DNA of 64,000 bases from positions 50,152 to 114,151 of the forward strand of contig JACRTJ010000006.1 in the NCBI GenBank assembly GCA_014385265.1, read 5' to 3'. This document shows positions 1 to 8,905 of the stretch, in pieces (position 1 is the stretch's first letter; the number at the start of each line of letters is the position of its first letter). The notes below the pieces were generated by a model. It saw only the letters and a program-made list of their open reading frames with translations, searched no databases and was not told the DNA's origin. This DNA is from Enterocloster hominis (ex Liu et al. 2021). GTDB lineage: Bacteria > Bacillota > Clostridia > Lachnospirales > Lachnospiraceae. The position numbers and the translations under genes are program-made.

Positions 1-69
1 TAATACAGATATTTTCTCTGTGATACAGCGGCTCCTTCTAATCCTCAGATTTCCTTCCCGCAACAGCAG

Positions 70-250
70 CTACAGTTCTTTCCTCCACACCATTTTATTC
101 ACAACCCCTGTATAGCTCTGAATGATCTTAACTACCTTGGTGCTTACATTTTCTTCCACATAATCTGGCACCGGAATGCCAAAATCCCCTTCCTGGTTCA
201 TGACCACCGCCGTATCCACAGCCTAAGCGAGGATCAATATGGATTCTCTC
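70..250 (-). pseudogene. 3' stump of an epimerase-like capsule gene
   Basis: The last 50 codons of a minus-strand gene are readable, ending in a TAG at 70-72, with a tail containing GIPVPDYVEENVSTKVVKII and closing VVNKMVWRKEL. This resembles the C-terminus of non-hydrolysing UDP-GlcNAc 2-epimerase-type enzymes in clostridial capsule loci (from memory, moderate confidence). An in-frame TAG lies at 223-225, and the next gene ends at 292, so no room remains for the body of the enzyme. It is therefore a truncated relic. No gene is seen in 1-69. Confidence 0.55.
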
Positions 251-291
251 TTAGGAAATCTGCATTCTAACTTTCTCCAATACTCTCTTGT

Positions 292-1512
292 TTATTTATT
301 CCTTCTTTTAAGGAAAACCCCTTGAAATCCCTGTTTGAAATTGTCTCTGATTTCTGGTGTAGTATGCCATATAAAAAAATCTTTGACAACCGCTTTTATC
401 CCTTTCCTTGGGCAATACTTCTGCTTAAGACTGTACTCGGACATTTGTTTAATATCCTTATAAAAATCATTTCTTTGTATTGTTCTCCGGGCTGGCGTAT
501 GAAGCTGTGCATTTAATTGCACCTCTCTTTTATAATCTGCAGTTGCAGAACAAAATCTCTCACTAATTGCGTTCCACATTTTTTCTCCATTTTCTGTATT
601 TATACAGACTGTTGAAAGTTCTTTATTCAGCGGAAGCTCATATGCCCTGTAATTCGCACAATCTCCTATAGTGATATCTCCACAACGGGAATCCTTTGCA
701 TATTTACATATATAGCATGACTCCCGATAATTGTCCCCGTTTAAAAAAGCTTGATAAAAAGGATCCTGACTTGAAAGAACTCTTTTTGCGATCTTCATGT
801 TTCCTTTTTTATTCTTCGAAAAATAATGATAGGAAAATAGTGATTTTGTGTGAATATTTTTTTGCCTAAACGAAAAATCAAAGTACTTTTCTTCCGGGTA
901 TTTTTTATGCATATATTCTGAAAACGCATAGGCACTGGGAGTCCCATGACAAATCAAATCCATTGTTACCAACCCATTTGTTTTTCCCAAAAAGTGTTCT
1001 ATCCCTGCAACCTGACATGGTGTACCGCAAAACAAAACCACCTGATGCTTCTTAAGGTGGTTTTGAATCTCAGAATAACACCCCGTGATATCACTTTGAA
1101 TATACTTAGACCCTTGCATCTTCACAACATCCCTCATAGAGTCCGTAACAATATGTTTTAGCTGAAGATCATCATCCAGCACTGCTCCACAGACGTACCC
1201 ATGCAAACTCTGAATCACATATCGCGCAGCTTCATAGAATACTCCCCCAGATGAACTCCGCTGGCATCCTTCTTCATCGTAACTTGCTGCTGCCAATACT
1301 CTAACCGGATCATACTGTATTGTGTCATTATAAGCCGGACATATCTTTACACACTTCCCACAATTCAAACATACAGTATGGTCAATTTCAGGCATACGAA
1401 ATCCTTCTGCATCCACCTTCATCTGAATGCATCCTAACGGACATATTGCAGAACAAGCACCACATCCCGTGCATTGTTCCCCTATTGTAGAGATATCTTT
1501 TTTAAATTTCAT
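292..1512 (-). CDS. F420-hydrogenase beta-subunit-like Fe-S protein, capsule locus
   Basis: A 406-residue protein. The N-terminus carries two 4Fe-4S ferredoxin motifs (CTGCGACSAICPLGC near residues 14-28 and CLNCGKCVKICP near 48-59). A Coenzyme F420 hydrogenase/dehydrogenase beta-subunit type body follows, with further cysteines (GTPCQ, ESCYICKYA). Family members in capsule and teichoic-acid loci of gut Firmicutes are often next to polysaccharide pyruvyl transferases, as here: the upstream gene ends 6 bases before this ATG. The SD AAAGGTGT precedes the start. The reaction is not established; a redox role in building or modifying a sugar or pyruvyl donor is inference. It lies in AT-rich, probably transferred DNA. 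Confidence 0.85.
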   Translation of the reverse strand: MKFKKDISTIGEQCTGCGACSAICPLGCIQMKVDAEGFRMPEIDHTVCLNCGKCVKICPAYNDTIQYDPVRVLAAASYDEEGCQRSSSGGVFYEAARYVIQSLHGYVCGAVLDDDLQLKHIVTDSMRDVVKMQGSKYIQSDITGCYSEIQNHLKKHQVVLFCGTPCQVAGIEHFLGKTNGLVTMDLICHGTPSAYAFSEYMHKKYPEEKYFDFSFRQKNIHTKSLFSYHYFSKNKKGNMKIAKRVLSSQDPFYQAFLNGDNYRESCYICKYAKDSRCGDITIGDCANYRAYELPLNKELSTVCINTENGEKMWNAISERFCSATADYKREVQLNAQLHTPARRTIQRNDFYKDIKQMSEYSLKQKYCPRKGIKAVVKDFFIWHTTPEIRDNFKQGFQGVFLKRRNK

Positions 1513-1518
1513 ACACCT

Positions 1519-2643
1519 TTAATCCCCCAGTGCTAATTTTAGATATTGAATGGACTCCCTTTTTTGTTCTTCTTTTTTCCTTTGCAATGTCTCCCGATCA
1601 AACTCGTCAATCATACACTTTACATCAGCCATCTCCGGAATCCAGCGTGCACCCAGCCCGTATCGCTCCAAAACATCAATAAGTCTCGAATTTACCTCAC
1701 CAGCCATTGAAAACGGAAGAGGCGAAACATACATTGGCACCTCAAAATTTATAGCGAATGCTGTTCCATGAAAAGAATTTGTAACAACATATTTAGCTCC
1801 TGCATAGCAAGCAAGAAATTCACGTGGCCCCGCCCACATCATGTTCTTACCCTCATGCATAATAATCTGCCTTTTAGAGGGCTTTAAATTAATGACTGGC
1901 AAACCTGTTTTTTGTTTCAGATTTCTTGTAATCGCTCGAAGAATTGGTGTTTCAATCATATAGTAGGTCAGTATATATCCCCCTTTAGGTAATACAATTC
2001 TTGGGTTTGCCTGTTTCAGCCACATTTCCCTGTTAACCAGCAACGTAGGATCTACTACACAGATAATTTGTTCTTTAGGTATTTGCAACAATTCTGTAAG
2101 CATAATCTGTGCTGTTTTTTCACGGACTCCCAGATGCTTAAATTCCTTTAATAACGGAACAATCTGCTCTTTCCGCTTCTCTGAAATCGTACTAACACCG
2201 AAGCTACTGGCATAGCTTATTTTACACGAATGCTTAAACGGGCAAAAATATGTCATATCATCTCCAGTAATACGCTCATTCCAAAGTTGATCCGATCCAC
2301 TAAGAATTACATCATACTGCCTTGCAATTTCTCCAACTTCATTAGGAAGATACATAACCGTTTCAGATACGTTCATTTCTCCGATATATTCCATAAAGTT
2401 CTGAATTTTTTGTTTTAATTGTTTCCCATAAATTGCCCGATTCAATATAATAGAAAGTACAGTTTTAATTGTCCTTGCCTGCCGTATCTTTCTAATCTGA
2501 AGTGTCCTTTCATTATATTCTGGTCTGTAATCAATCAATTCAGCATCGTAACCGAGCTCCTGCAATGCCATAGCCATAGCCTGCGCCTGAAGTACTGTTC
2601 CATAGTTGCTTGCACGATGAAATGTGAGTATGCCTATCTTCAT
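1519..2643 (-). CDS. Polysaccharide pyruvyl transferase family protein
   Basis: A 374-residue protein. The start (MKIGILTFHRASNYGTVLQA) and the C-terminal VTNSFHGTAFAINFEVPMYV are hallmarks of the polysaccharide pyruvyl transferase family (CsaB/WcaK type), which moves a pyruvyl group from PEP to a sugar in a surface polymer. It is cytosolic with no signal peptide. It sits between the Wzx flippase (5-base gap) and the Fe-S protein, in one transcription unit. Pyruvate ketals add negative charge to capsules. The acceptor sugar cannot be read from sequence. Confidence 0.88.
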   Translation of the reverse strand: MKIGILTFHRASNYGTVLQAQAMAMALQELGYDAELIDYRPEYNERTLQIRKIRQARTIKTVLSIILNRAIYGKQLKQKIQNFMEYIGEMNVSETVMYLPNEVGEIARQYDVILSGSDQLWNERITGDDMTYFCPFKHSCKISYASSFGVSTISEKRKEQIVPLLKEFKHLGVREKTAQIMLTELLQIPKEQIICVVDPTLLVNREMWLKQANPRIVLPKGGYILTYYMIETPILRAITRNLKQKTGLPVINLKPSKRQIIMHEGKNMMWAGPREFLACYAGAKYVVTNSFHGTAFAINFEVPMYVSPLPFSMAGEVNSRLIDVLERYGLGARWIPEMADVKCMIDEFDRETLQRKKEEQKRESIQYLKLALGD

Positions 2644-2648
2644 ATCTT

Positions 2649-4160
2649 CTACTTCCTATCTTTTTCCAACTTTTTTTGAATCCAGGAAATGTTTCCTTTA
2701 TTTATCAAAATAAAACCTATGGCAAGAAATGCTGCCAAAATAGCAGTAACAAATGCAAACATCCCCCATTTAACATATGTATCTACCAAAAAAAACATCT
2801 GAATTTTATGAGCAGCAAAATATACCAACATCACAAATACGGTTGATATACAAATCTGTTGAATTGTATATCTAGTATTAATCATTACCACATTACAGGA
2901 ACTGAATTGTATGAAATCAACTACACGATATCCTGCAGCAATACAGCGACCAGCAATCAGTCCCTCTAGTCCCCAGAAAACCAGTCCAACAAATGATAAT
3001 GTAATTGTTAATATTGCCTCTACTATACTGCCTCTCTGTATCTCTTTAAATTTTCCTGCTGCAACAATTATAACCGACTGCTGATTTCTAATGACCCACA
3101 ATGCCCCTAAAATACTACATAAAAAGCATAATTCTGGGCGGATATATGCCGCATCCTCTATTCCTTCTGTATAAAGTCTCATAAAAGGCTGATACAAAAC
3201 CAAAACACAACTAAAAACGATTACCCAAAACGCCTGAAATAACACCTCGTATTCTTTATATACCTGTGTTAGCTTGTTCTCATCATGTCTCGCGATTAAA
3301 TCGCCAAAACTTGCTGAAACTCCCGTATTTACCGCATTCGTAACCAAAAAAATAGCTGTAAGTACCATATTGTAGGTTGTAAATACACTAATTTCGTTCA
3401 TTCTGGTCTTTGTAAAAGCTAATATCAGCGTGCTGGAGTTCAAGATTAGCAGCGAAAGAATCTGCTGAATAAAAACTTCCGTTTGATTTTCAAAGTGGTA
3501 TTGATTTTCACATTTGTGAAAATCATAATGTGGGAACAGTCGTCGCACTACAGTATAATATGCTATGGCCCGAATAACATATGCCAGTGTACCAAACCCT
3601 ATGGCAGCTACGATATTCCAATGTAAGCTGGATGCAATAATAATATTAATGGAGTATAGACAAGTACTTAGCGAATTAATTACTGCAATATATCTGCTGT
3701 TTTGAGAGGCATTTAGCAGTACCTTGTATTTTCCAATAAATAACAACTGCATTACCCCATTCAGTCCGATCATACAAAAAAGAACCGTGACTGTTAGATG
3801 GGAATACCCCGTTTCTGCGATAAAATACGGATACAGCAAAGAAGAAATCATAACCAAGATTATAAATGCTTTTCCCAGTTTTCCATACATTTGCTTCGCA
3901 GAATATAGAATTCTTTCGATCGTGTTTACATCTCCATTCGATAACGGTTTATATAACGCAAAAATCGCTGCACCAGATAATCCCGCCTCAAGCAACGTGA
4001 AATACTGTATAAATTGCTGAAGTGAAGTGATCAGACCATTCGTTTCGGAACCATAAGTTATCATAATCGATCGGGGAAGCAAAAAACCAACTACTGTCAC
4101 CATAATTTCTGAAATCAATGCTATTGCCGTATTCTGTATGCTCACTTTTCTTCTATTCAT
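2649..4160 (-). CDS. Oligosaccharide-unit flippase (Wzx-like)
   Basis: A 503-residue, highly hydrophobic protein with about 12-14 predicted membrane segments spread over its length, as in the MOP/PST flippase superfamily. It starts NTAIALISEIMVTVVGFLLP and has a YGSETNGLITSLQQF segment typical of the first two helices. It should move undecaprenyl-linked repeat units across the membrane for polymerisation by the neighbouring Wzy. The gap to the polymerase upstream is 19 bases. Assignment rests on topology and locus position. Confidence 0.85.
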   Translation of the reverse strand: MNRRKVSIQNTAIALISEIMVTVVGFLLPRSIMITYGSETNGLITSLQQFIQYFTLLEAGLSGAAIFALYKPLSNGDVNTIERILYSAKQMYGKLGKAFIILVMISSLLYPYFIAETGYSHLTVTVLFCMIGLNGVMQLLFIGKYKVLLNASQNSRYIAVINSLSTCLYSINIIIASSLHWNIVAAIGFGTLAYVIRAIAYYTVVRRLFPHYDFHKCENQYHFENQTEVFIQQILSLLILNSSTLILAFTKTRMNEISVFTTYNMVLTAIFLVTNAVNTGVSASFGDLIARHDENKLTQVYKEYEVLFQAFWVIVFSCVLVLYQPFMRLYTEGIEDAAYIRPELCFLCSILGALWVIRNQQSVIIVAAGKFKEIQRGSIVEAILTITLSFVGLVFWGLEGLIAGRCIAAGYRVVDFIQFSSCNVVMINTRYTIQQICISTVFVMLVYFAAHKIQMFFLVDTYVKWGMFAFVTAILAAFLAIGFILINKGNISWIQKKLEKDRK

Positions 4161-4179
4161 TGCCTTCCCCCGATACCTC

Positions 4180-5490
4180 TTACATTTCTTTTATCGATGC
4201 AGTATCGATCATCATCAATGCTGATAATCCAAACCATAGATAACTGTATGTAATGTTGTCCACTGAAATTAGTGATATAACCACTACAGTTATACCTATT
4301 GTAAGACTCCACAGCAACTGATTATACCTGCTGCACGTATTATATTTCGCCTTTATTCCCCCTTTTATCAGAGTGAATAATAAAAATAAAATAAAAATAC
4401 TTCCCAGAATAATTCCATTTCCACACAGGCATTCCAGCCAGGTATTATGGCACGCCCTGTTCACTGACGTATAAAACTGCATCTGTCCCATGCCGATACC
4501 AAAAAATGGATTTTTCTCCATCAGAATCCCAACAGCTTCTTTCCAAATTGTAAACCTTCCATACTCATCATTCAAACCTGATCGATTTGCATACAGTCCA
4601 AGAAACGAGCTGATTAAGTTCCTAATCCAATCTGTTCCAACCATTACAGCAATCATTACAAAAATAACAATTAATGTAATCACTTCAATCCTTTTTCTTA
4701 TTTGCGGACTCCCCTTCCAATAAGCCGCAAAAACAGACATCACCAGCGCAAGTGCAAAACACATCAGACCAGTACGCGAATTACTTAAAAAAATACAGGC
4801 CATTGATAACATCAAACACAGCCATTCTCGCTTTGAATTCCCTTCCATTAAAATTCTTATAAGACACACAATTCCACTAAACACGAATGTTCCCAGCATC
4901 GTATTAGGGTCTATGGTAAATCCTCTTAAACGCCATTTTTGGATTAATACCCCCTGGAACATATTGGAAAACTGAAGAATAAATCCTGGCTCTGTCCTCT
5001 CTGATGCGCCAACCCCTGAAATCGGGATTCCCAGCGTCAGAAGTAAAAATCCAATAAGAAATACAAATCCGTATCCAATTCCCGTTGCTATCATTGCCTC
5101 CGGAATATCATCCTGCGCCGTCTCCCCCCAGAAACTGGTATATATGGTCATACAGAACCATACAACCATAAGCATACATGGTGCGCTAAGTGAATAAAGC
5201 GAACTACTATTAAACATATTCACTATAAACAATATCACTATAATTCCTATTGCAGGAAGCGTCCAACCACGTATCGCCTTTATTTTTGTTTGCCCATTCA
5301 GAAACATTCGGAGAAACAGCCACCCACAGAAAACCATATATGGTTTAATAGTGATTCCTGCAACCTGAATGCCATACATATCAATAGGAAGCAAAATCCA
5401 GACAAAATGTTCCATACTGATATGACGTTTTCCCAATGCCAAGGCGGACAAAAGCCATGCCAAAACAATCCAAAACCAAATCCCCATCAT
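4180..5490 (-). CDS. O-antigen/capsule polymerase (Wzy/RfaL-like)
   Basis: A 436-residue multi-spanning protein with the Wzy_C/O-antigen ligase pattern: many hydrophobic segments, a large loop around FGIGMGQMQFYTSVNRACHNTWLEC (the H-N-x-x-L-E core is typical), and short helices after it. It should join repeat units outside the membrane. The start at the ATG ending at 5490 is preferred because GAAGGCGG lies just upstream and it follows the stop of the preceding glycosyltransferase (TGA at 5501-5503). A longer reading to 5529 would overlap that gene by 29 bases. Confidence 0.83.
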   Translation of the reverse strand: MMGIWFWIVLAWLLSALALGKRHISMEHFVWILLPIDMYGIQVAGITIKPYMVFCGWLFLRMFLNGQTKIKAIRGWTLPAIGIIVILFIVNMFNSSSLYSLSAPCMLMVVWFCMTIYTSFWGETAQDDIPEAMIATGIGYGFVFLIGFLLLTLGIPISGVGASERTEPGFILQFSNMFQGVLIQKWRLRGFTIDPNTMLGTFVFSGIVCLIRILMEGNSKREWLCLMLSMACIFLSNSRTGLMCFALALVMSVFAAYWKGSPQIRKRIEVITLIVIFVMIAVMVGTDWIRNLISSFLGLYANRSGLNDEYGRFTIWKEAVGILMEKNPFFGIGMGQMQFYTSVNRACHNTWLECLCGNGIILGSIFILFLLFTLIKGGIKAKYNTCSRYNQLLWSLTIGITVVVISLISVDNITYSYLWFGLSALMMIDTASIKEM

Positions 5491-5500
5491 CTTACCGCCT

Positions 5501-6592
5501 TCATCGCAGCATCTGAATTTTTGCATCAATCTGTGCTGCCTCTAATACATACTTAAGTGCAATCACTCTCTGGGCTTCCTCTGAAACCGATTCATAACAT
5601 TCCGAACGAAGTGCTTGCTTCAGTGCGCTTTGAATACCATGCACAGAACACGCATCAATAACCCAGCCTGTTTTATTTACCTCAACCACATCACAGATTC
5701 CACCTACCGGAGACGCAATCGGAGGAATTCCCTGAGCCATCATTTCTATAACTCCATTTGGCATTCCTTCTGTATCGGAAGGAAATAATAAAAATTTCCA
5801 TCTTTTCGTTACGCTTCTAAGCTGTGCATGATCGATCCATCCATATAAGACAACTGACCCATCCAGATTTAATTTTCGAATAAGGTTACGACATTCTGTC
5901 TCCTGAACACCTGACCCTACAATTTCAAGCCTCCAATCCGGAAAATCTTTGTGTATCTCCGAGAAAGCTTGAATACTTTCCAGGACATGCTTTCCAGCTG
6001 TTAGACGGCATACCATTCCGATTACTCTTTTGCGTTCCACTATCGGGGTCATCGGCATAACCTCTGTATATAGATGAATAATTCTCTTCCTATCGATTCT
6101 TAGTCCTTTCCATTCATGTTCTACTGATGGACTTTCCATGCAAATATAATCTGCATTTTCTGCCATAATACGAATAAGAAATGCTGATATCTTTGAAAAA
6201 AAACCTTTTTTTCCTTCTTTTTGAGGATTTCCATAAATAAAATAATTAATTTCCGCTTTTTTGTACTTTACACAAAAATATGGAAGCAGCATCTTATCGC
6301 CAATCCAAAAGAATACCTGCATTCCCTCTTGAACATGCTGCATAACTAGCTCTGACATTTTAAGTTGAAGCCACACCAGATCGAATAATCGTTTCATTTT
6401 GTTTGGACTGCGTTTTATCGGAACTGAAACTAGCTGTACCTGTTTCAAATCGCCCTCTATGCGCAGATTCCCACCAAGTACCTGCAGATTTCTGCAACAA
6501 GGCTCTATTACTCTCAGAAATTTACTTAAGGTAACCTTTGCAGATTCATTTACAGCAATCATCGGATTGGTAATAATAATTACGTCTTCCAT
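5501..6592 (-). CDS. Glycosyltransferase family 4
   Basis: A 363-residue GT-B enzyme. The C-terminal half shows the family 4 signature: VIGMVCRLTAGKHVLESI (start of the donor-binding domain) and FPSDTEGMPNGVIEMMAQGIPPIAS with the EGMPNGVIEMMA E-x7-E-like motif. The N-terminal acceptor domain is divergent. A cytosolic or membrane-associated transferase adding a sugar to the lipid-linked repeat unit; donor and acceptor are unknown. It ends just before the Wzy start and begins 12 bases after the stop of the GT fragment upstream. Confidence 0.87.
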   Translation of the reverse strand: MEDVIIITNPMIAVNESAKVTLSKFLRVIEPCCRNLQVLGGNLRIEGDLKQVQLVSVPIKRSPNKMKRLFDLVWLQLKMSELVMQHVQEGMQVFFWIGDKMLLPYFCVKYKKAEINYFIYGNPQKEGKKGFFSKISAFLIRIMAENADYICMESPSVEHEWKGLRIDRKRIIHLYTEVMPMTPIVERKRVIGMVCRLTAGKHVLESIQAFSEIHKDFPDWRLEIVGSGVQETECRNLIRKLNLDGSVVLYGWIDHAQLRSVTKRWKFLLFPSDTEGMPNGVIEMMAQGIPPIASPVGGICDVVEVNKTGWVIDACSVHGIQSALKQALRSECYESVSEEAQRVIALKYVLEAAQIDAKIQMLR

Positions 6593-6604
6593 TCTCTCCT
6601 CCTG

Positions 6605-7135
6605 CTATATGACCGATTGAAATATCTCTTCAATTCTTTCCTCATAATGATTTATTGCGCTTTTTTCTGCAAACTTTTTTCCTTTCTCCGCCATCGCCTT
6701 TTTCCGCAACATAATTTCTTTAATCCTTGACACAGCATCCGCAACGTCATCTCCCTTGAAAATCAGACCACCTCCACCTACCTCAATAAATTCCCTTGCT
6801 CCCGCCGTATCACATGCAGCAACTGGCACCCCCGCCGCCGCTGCTTCCAGTCCGGCAAGCGGAAAACCTTCAAAAGACGGAATGATAAGAATATCCATCA
6901 TTTTTAGCAAATCCGCGATATCATTTCTACGTCCTAAAAAAAGAACACTGTCGCTTAATCCCTTCTGAGTAATCTTTTCTTCTAACTCTTTCATATAATC
7001 CTTTTCTCTAGTTTCACCAGCAAATAAACCAATAACATCCAGTCCTTCCTGTCTCAATCGCCTAATCACATCCAAAACAAAATCCTGTTTTTTTGAGCGT
7101 TGTACCAGTGCAATGTGTCCAATTACTAAAGTCAT
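6605..7135 (-). pseudogene. GT4 glycosyltransferase, C-terminal half only
   Basis: A 176-residue open frame that is only the donor-binding half of a family 4 glycosyltransferase: it opens at VIGHIALVQRSKKQDFVL and has the E-x7-E region PSFEGFPLAGLEAAAAGVPV. Full enzymes are about 350-380 residues and start with an acceptor domain, absent here. Just upstream in another frame is a readable linker-like stretch (KIDDSICKLGFRKDMETFSL, then stop), suggesting a frameshift. A GGAGA lies before the ATG, so the fragment could still be translated, but it should be inactive alone. Confidence 0.7.
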
Positions 7136-7381
7136 CCTGTTCTCTCCTTTTAGAGACTGAATGTCTCCATATCCTTTCTGAAACCAAGTTTGCAGATACT
7201 ATCATCAATTTTGAACGCACTTTTTAAAGTCTCCCCTCATACCTATAATACTCAGGGGTAACAACATCTCTAGAAATAATTCCTCTAACATCCTTTGACC
7301 ATTTCTTCAGTAAAACCATTACTTTTATCAGGACATCCCGTTTCTCATTTTTTGTTACTGCTTCTGTTTGGCCAATTATAT
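7136..7381 (-). pseudogene. Degenerate junction between two GT4 fragments
   Basis: No intact gene. Reading on from the stop of the N-terminal GT half in a shifted frame gives IIGQTEAVTKNEKRDVLIKV followed by MVLLKKW, which matches the opening of a GT4 donor-binding domain, then runs into a stop near 7224. A second short reading (ending METFSL at about 7159) precedes the C-terminal fragment. The pattern looks like a frameshifted first gene joined by deletion to the back end of a second one. Confidence 0.5.
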
Positions 7382-7999
7382 ATCTCCCTGTATTTTTCTA
7401 CCAAGCTTAGCTTCTATCTCCGATACAATTTTTGCAGCATCACCATTAGCATATTTCTCAACATCGACCGGATTATAAATGACCTCGACTTTTTTGTGGG
7501 CTCCTTCATCTACAATCTGCTTCCCTACACAATTAGAGACCGCAATGATTTTTCGGACAGATTTCCAACTGCTACAGATGTTAAGAAGTTTTTTTGTAGC
7601 ACCATCCAGAAAAATATGGTGTAAATGCCAGATAACCGGTTTATGAAACAGCATCCCACAAACTGCACTCCATGGAAGAGCTGCCGGCCCCGGCGCATAC
7701 AGAATATCCGGTCTATATCTATAAATCACTCTAAGTGACTTCCAGATATTTTTCACAGACATCCATCCATAACGAAAAATCACTCTTTTTCCCTTTATAC
7801 CTGTTGGCAGAGTCTGATCCCCCATTAATATATAGGGGATATTCCGCTTTCTCAGTTCCTCTGCCATTATCCCCTCTGCGGGAATAAGACAACAAAATTC
7901 AAATATGTCCGACAGCATATCCATAACCGTCAGCGTCATCTTCTGACCGCCAGACACTGTTGCCAGCGTTTCCCATACAAGAACCTTTTTCTTTTCCAT
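7376..7999 (-). pseudogene. GT4 glycosyltransferase, N-terminal half only
   Basis: A 207-residue frame corresponding to the acceptor domain of a family 4 glycosyltransferase: start EKKKVLVWETLATVSGGQKM, a central HLHHIF motif and the inter-domain VIYNPVDVEKY. It stops right after the linker (KLGRKIQGDI), where the donor-binding domain should begin; that domain continues in another frame for some 30 codons. So it is broken by a frameshift near 7376-7383. A lone acceptor domain is not expected to be active. Confidence 0.72.
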
Positions 8000-8008
8000 T
8001 GCTTCTCC

Positions 8009-8904
8009 TCATCGCGCTTTTTGCCTTTTTCCTACCAGAAGCCACCCCATCCATTGGCATCGTTCCAAAATGAGCTTATCGATCAACAATGAAAGGATAA
8101 TTGCAATTATGGATAAAGTAACTATATATCCAAACATTTCCTATTAACTTGGATAATACATTTCTGCCAAGAATTAAAATTGGGGCATGAATTATATAGA
8201 CTTCCATTGAGTGGTTTCCCAAATAATCAAGCATTTTACACATTTTGCCTTTTTGCTCACATAACCAAAGCGAGACTGATATCAAAACCACAATTGATAC
8301 AGCAGCAATCACACACTTAGCCCACCAATACTTTTGTCCTTGTCTTTCCGCAACAAACACCCAGCGCATAGAAACACTTGATAACAGGAAAACGACAGAC
8401 TTATACCAGGGAATGCGTATTTTGCAGGATACAGCGGGGAAAAGAATGTAAGAATCAAAGCTATCACAAGCAATATCTTTTCAGTCTTTTCATTTACAAC
8501 CCAAATGGTCACGAGTGAAAGCACAAACAAAACATATAGGAACCACAATTCTCCATCCGGATTGTTTCCAAGCAGTAAACTCCACCATGGTATACGGGTA
8601 TTATTTCTAGCCAAATCCACAAATACAATTTTTAATGGCCAGTAAATTATCGCCCACACAAAATAGGAAATCATCAGACGCTCAATTTTAGATTTGGTCT
8701 GACCCCATTTATCCGTTTTTCCTAATGGAGCCACAATTCCAGCCAGAAAGAAAAAAAGGGGCATATGGAAGGTATAGACGAACCTATACAGGGTCGTCAT
8801 AATTTCACTATTTTTCATTACTGGAGACATCGTATGACACAAAACAACCAGTAGTATACCTATTTCCTTGCAATATCCAACTCTTGTTTTCTTTCCCTCT
8901 GCAT
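8009..8904 (-). pseudogene. Acyltransferase 3 family gene with three frameshifts
   Basis: Four successive reading frames on the minus strand together make one acyltransferase-3 (OafA-like) membrane protein that O-acylates sugars. Frame 1 from the ATG at 8902-8904 gives RKQELDIARK, then a frameshift near 8860-8868 gives EIGILLVVLCHTMSPVMK with the catalytic-type H and continues to 8309. A second shift near 8311-8345 leads into KCVIAAVSIVVLISVSLWLC and HSMEVYIIHAPILILG. A third near 8113-8123 leads to LSLLIDKLILERCQWMGWLL and the TGA at 8009-8011. All pieces are in family order, so the gene was whole recently. Confidence 0.85.
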
Positions 8905-8905
8905 T

